Below, one piece after another: positions 5,509-6,728 of a DNA stretch of 6,728 bases (position 1 is the stretch's first letter; each line of letters starts with the position of its first letter). The notes beneath the pieces are model-generated. The model saw only the letters and a list, made by a program, of their open reading frames with translations. It made no database searches and was not told where the DNA came from. The stretch covers positions 1 through 6,728 of the forward strand of contig JANWIQ010000032.1 in the NCBI GenBank assembly GCA_025449795.1. The letters run 5' to 3'. The DNA is from Minisyncoccota bacterium (lineage in GTDB: Bacteria; Patescibacteriota; Microgenomatia; Levybacterales; UBA12049). A program made the translations under genes and the position numbers.

Positions 5509-6480
5509 TTAATAAATTATCCCTTGCCCCAAAATGATAGCAATACCAATAATAGTACCAAAGAAAATAATATGGTCTAAATTGTGGCCAACAATCCTAA
5601 TGATTTTTTTGCTTCCCACAAAAATCATATCTACAATGAGCAGTAAGATCAAAACTACCAAAAGTGAAACTGCCAATGTTTGCGTTGTTTTTTTACTATC
5701 GATAAGGGGTTTTTTTGTAACCTGGGTTAGTACCTGATGTGTGGGTGGCTGTGTGACAGATGGGACAGGAGTCACTGACCCTGAGTTTGCTTGCGGTGAA
5801 CCTGCCGAACCCGCCGAACGGATGGGCGAACTAGTCACGCTTGGCAGAGGAACTCCACTTTGTCCAGCTGCAGCAGCTTGCTGTACCGGCGGGACAACTT
5901 GTTGCTGTACTGCCTGTGCAGGCCTACCAAATTCTTCAACAATAAGAATGGTGCCGTTATCGCCGGTAAGATTTCCCTGTGCAACGGCAAATCCAACATC
6001 TGTATAATTGGAGGACAAAATATTTGACCTATGCTCCGGACTTGCCATCCATGCGCTCATTGCATCACTAGCGGTAGTGTATCCGCGTGCTAAATTTTCT
6101 CCTGCATAACTATAGCTATAGCCTGATCCTCGAATAAAATCCCATGGTGTAACCCCACTTGGCGAAATATGTGCCCAATAATTATTAGTAAACATATCTT
6201 CTGCTTTTCCAGCAGCAGCATTACTAAGTGCTCCATTTAAGCTCAGTGGCGCAAGCCCTGCAGCGCTTCGTGCCTGATTGGTAAGATTGAGTAAGTCCTG
6301 GGAAGAAATGCTTGCAGAAATACCCAGCACCTGATGATAATGTGTCTTGGTATAAGAGACTGCTACCGAGCCAACAAGAAGTAGACATGCAAGAACAAAA
6401 ATTGATGAATTGTGTAAAAGTCGCGCACGCTGATTATTACTACGGTGAGGAATAAAGAAATGCTTAAGAAAATACTTCAT
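5509..6480 (-). CDS. CAP/SCP-domain (YkwD-like) extracytoplasmic membrane protein
   Basis: A basic cytoplasmic segment (residues 1-22) precedes a membrane helix (about 24-43) that probably acts as an uncleaved signal anchor. A CAP domain follows at about 60-186, with NQARSAAGLAPLSLNGALS (68-86), WAHISPSG (102-109, H104), AGENLARGY (126-134, E128), WMASPEHRSNIL (144-155, H150) and the closing IVEEFG (180-185). H104, E128 and H150 match conserved cavity residues of bacterial CAP proteins. Residues 188-265 are a low-complexity linker rich in Q, P, S, A, G and T, including SAGSAGS from a GC-richer direct repeat near 5800-5820. Two more helices follow at about 267-288 and 303-322, so the domain is tethered at both ends outside the membrane. 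Bacterial CAP proteins have no single established biochemical role; wall or surface functions are usual suggestions. It shares an operon with the downstream 84-residue membrane protein. Confidence 0.92.
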   Translation of the reverse strand: MKYFLKHFFIPHRSNNQRARLLHNSSIFVLACLLLVGSVAVSYTKTHYHQVLGISASISSQDLLNLTNQARSAAGLAPLSLNGALSNAAAGKAEDMFTNNYWAHISPSGVTPWDFIRGSGYSYSYAGENLARGYTTASDAMSAWMASPEHRSNILSSNYTDVGFAVAQGNLTGDNGTILIVEEFGRPAQAVQQQVVPPVQQAAAAGQSGVPLPSVTSSPIRSAGSAGSPQANSGSVTPVPSVTQPPTHQVLTQVTKKPLIDSKKTTQTLAVSLLVVLILLLIVDMIFVGSKKIIRIVGHNLDHIIFFGTIIGIAIILGQGIIY

Positions 6481-6486
6481 GCTTTG

Positions 6487-6495
6487 AGCATAACA
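6487..6495 (-). promoter_or_regulatory. Extended -10 element of the CAP-protein gene, predicted leaderless
   Basis: On the minus strand TGT (6493-6495) precedes TATGCT (6487-6492), again TGnTATGnT, and only 6 nt separate it from the ATG at 6478-6480. There is no convincing -35 at normal spacing; that region is AGTAG-type repeat DNA. The element type and distance closely match the rfbC promoter, which raises confidence in both. Confidence 0.58.
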
Positions 6496-6501
6496 TACCT
6501 C

Positions 6502-6538
6502 AGTAGTAAGTAGAAAGTATTAAGTAGTATGTAGCTAG
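6502..6538. repeat. Degenerate AGTAG/AGTAT short-unit repeat
   Basis: About 37 nt consist of variants of AGTAG, AAGTA and TATGTAG in loose tandem. The tract lies immediately upstream of the CAP-gene promoter, on the far side from the coding region. Units vary in length and sequence, so it is a decayed or slippage-prone simple repeat, not a microsatellite with a fixed period. No coding function is seen. Confidence 0.65.
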
Positions 6539-6561
6539 GGGTGACAGGTACAGATTTTTCT

Positions 6562-6624
6562 CCTTCGACTTTGCTCAGGATAAAAAGGGTCGCAAGCACT
6601 GGCTTGCCCTGAGTGTACCGAAGG
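6562..6624. repeat. REP-like bulged hairpin with CCTTCG...CTCAGG arms
   Basis: The left arm has CCTTCG (6562-6567) and CTCAGG (6574-6579); the right arm has the complements CCTGAG (6608-6613) and CGAAGG (6619-6624). The apex is a perfect GCAAGC-ACTG-GCTTGC hairpin (6592-6607). Bases 6580-6591 form a one-sided bulge. The layout resembles extragenic palindromic elements, and cores of this CCTTCGAC...GCTCAGG kind are, from memory, dispersed in several bacterial groups. It lies downstream of the partial right-edge gene and upstream of the CAP gene. It is more GC-rich than its surroundings and has no T-run, so it is not a classical terminator. Confidence 0.7.
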
Positions 6625-6653
6625 GAAAAAGGAACGGCTGGCAGGATCCCAAA

Positions 6654-6728
6654 CTAATACTTGGGGACTATGAGAGTTTTTCCTTTTTCTATTTTGGTGT
6701 TATTCACCGCAATATTCAGGGCAAATGC
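6654..6728 (-). CDS. C-terminal end of a gene cut by the window, possible LysM repeat
   Basis: Twenty-four codons and a TAG stop (6654-6656) are open to the window edge in this frame. The peptide is rich in polar residues and ends LNIAVNNTKIEKGKTLIVPKY (22-nd to last part quoted in pieces: LNIAVNN, then KIEKGKTLIVP). That resembles the end of a LysM peptidoglycan-binding repeat, where an asparagine-rich segment precedes a lysine/glycine turn (commonly PGQxLxIP) and a final strand. The stop lies 174 nt upstream of the CAP gene on the same strand, separated by repeats. Only this fragment is visible, so both the gene and the LysM reading are tentative. Confidence 0.5.
   Translation of the reverse strand, partial: AFALNIAVNNTKIEKGKTLIVPKY

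Noticed and set aside
5741..6007. Cysteine-rich plus-strand frame of 88 codons
   Set aside because: The cysteines arise from reading the Q/S/A/G linker codons of the CAP protein on the opposite strand. It has no promoter, start context or domain.
1..6728. tRNA, rRNA, CRISPR array, insertion sequence or riboswitch
   Set aside because: I looked on both strands and found no cloverleaf, regularly spaced direct repeats, transposase or recognisable aptamer core.

Overview
The window reads as AT-rich chromosomal DNA from an uncultivated Patescibacteria (CPR) lineage, perhaps a Microgenomates-type genome. This placement is an inference from protein style and layout; no taxonomic marker is present. 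It rests on a CAP-domain membrane protein with a basic N-terminus followed by one signal anchor, a short RmlA-type nucleotidyltransferase with the GGRATRL variant, tightly packed genes, few Shine-Dalgarno sequences, and gaps filled with degenerate short-unit repeats. No gene needs UGA read as an amino acid, so translation table 11 fits and code-25 lineages are unlikely.

Region 1 (1-4550, minus strand, read right to left) is a nucleotide-sugar operon. Its order is rfbA/rmlA (glucose-1-phosphate thymidylyltransferase), rfbB/rmlB (dTDP-glucose 4,6-dehydratase), a Nudix hydrolase, an rfbD/rmlD-like reductase, and a nearly complete UDP-glucose 6-dehydrogenase running off the left edge. Spacing is 6 nt, then a 4-nt ATGA overlap, a second ATGA overlap, and a 59-nt gap holding a repeat-rich quasi-palindrome.

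Region 2 (4551-4609) is a 59-nt divergent intergenic region with two well-formed, physically interleaved promoters, one per direction. Both predict leaderless or almost leaderless mRNAs.

Region 3 (4610-5194, plus strand) is an rfbC/rmlC-type 3,5-epimerase. With it the window holds a complete RmlA-B-C-D set converting glucose-1-phosphate to dTDP-L-rhamnose, alongside an enzyme making UDP-glucuronate. The products probably feed a surface polysaccharide or glycoprotein glycan. No glycosyltransferase is visible.

Region 4 (5253-6480, minus strand) is a two-gene unit: a CAP/SCP-domain protein with one N-terminal and two C-terminal membrane helices, followed 1 nt later by an 84-residue three-helix membrane protein. 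Its promoter is a second extended -10 site placed only 6 nt from the start codon.

Region 5 (6481-6728) holds the AGTAG-type degenerate repeat, a REP-like bulged hairpin, and the last 24 codons of a gene whose end resembles a LysM repeat.

Most of the window is recognisable housekeeping and surface-glycan metabolism. The least expected signals are the interleaved leaderless promoters, the Nudix gene coupled inside the rhamnose operon, the altered NAD-binding position in the UDP-glucose dehydrogenase, and the repeats in nearly every gap.
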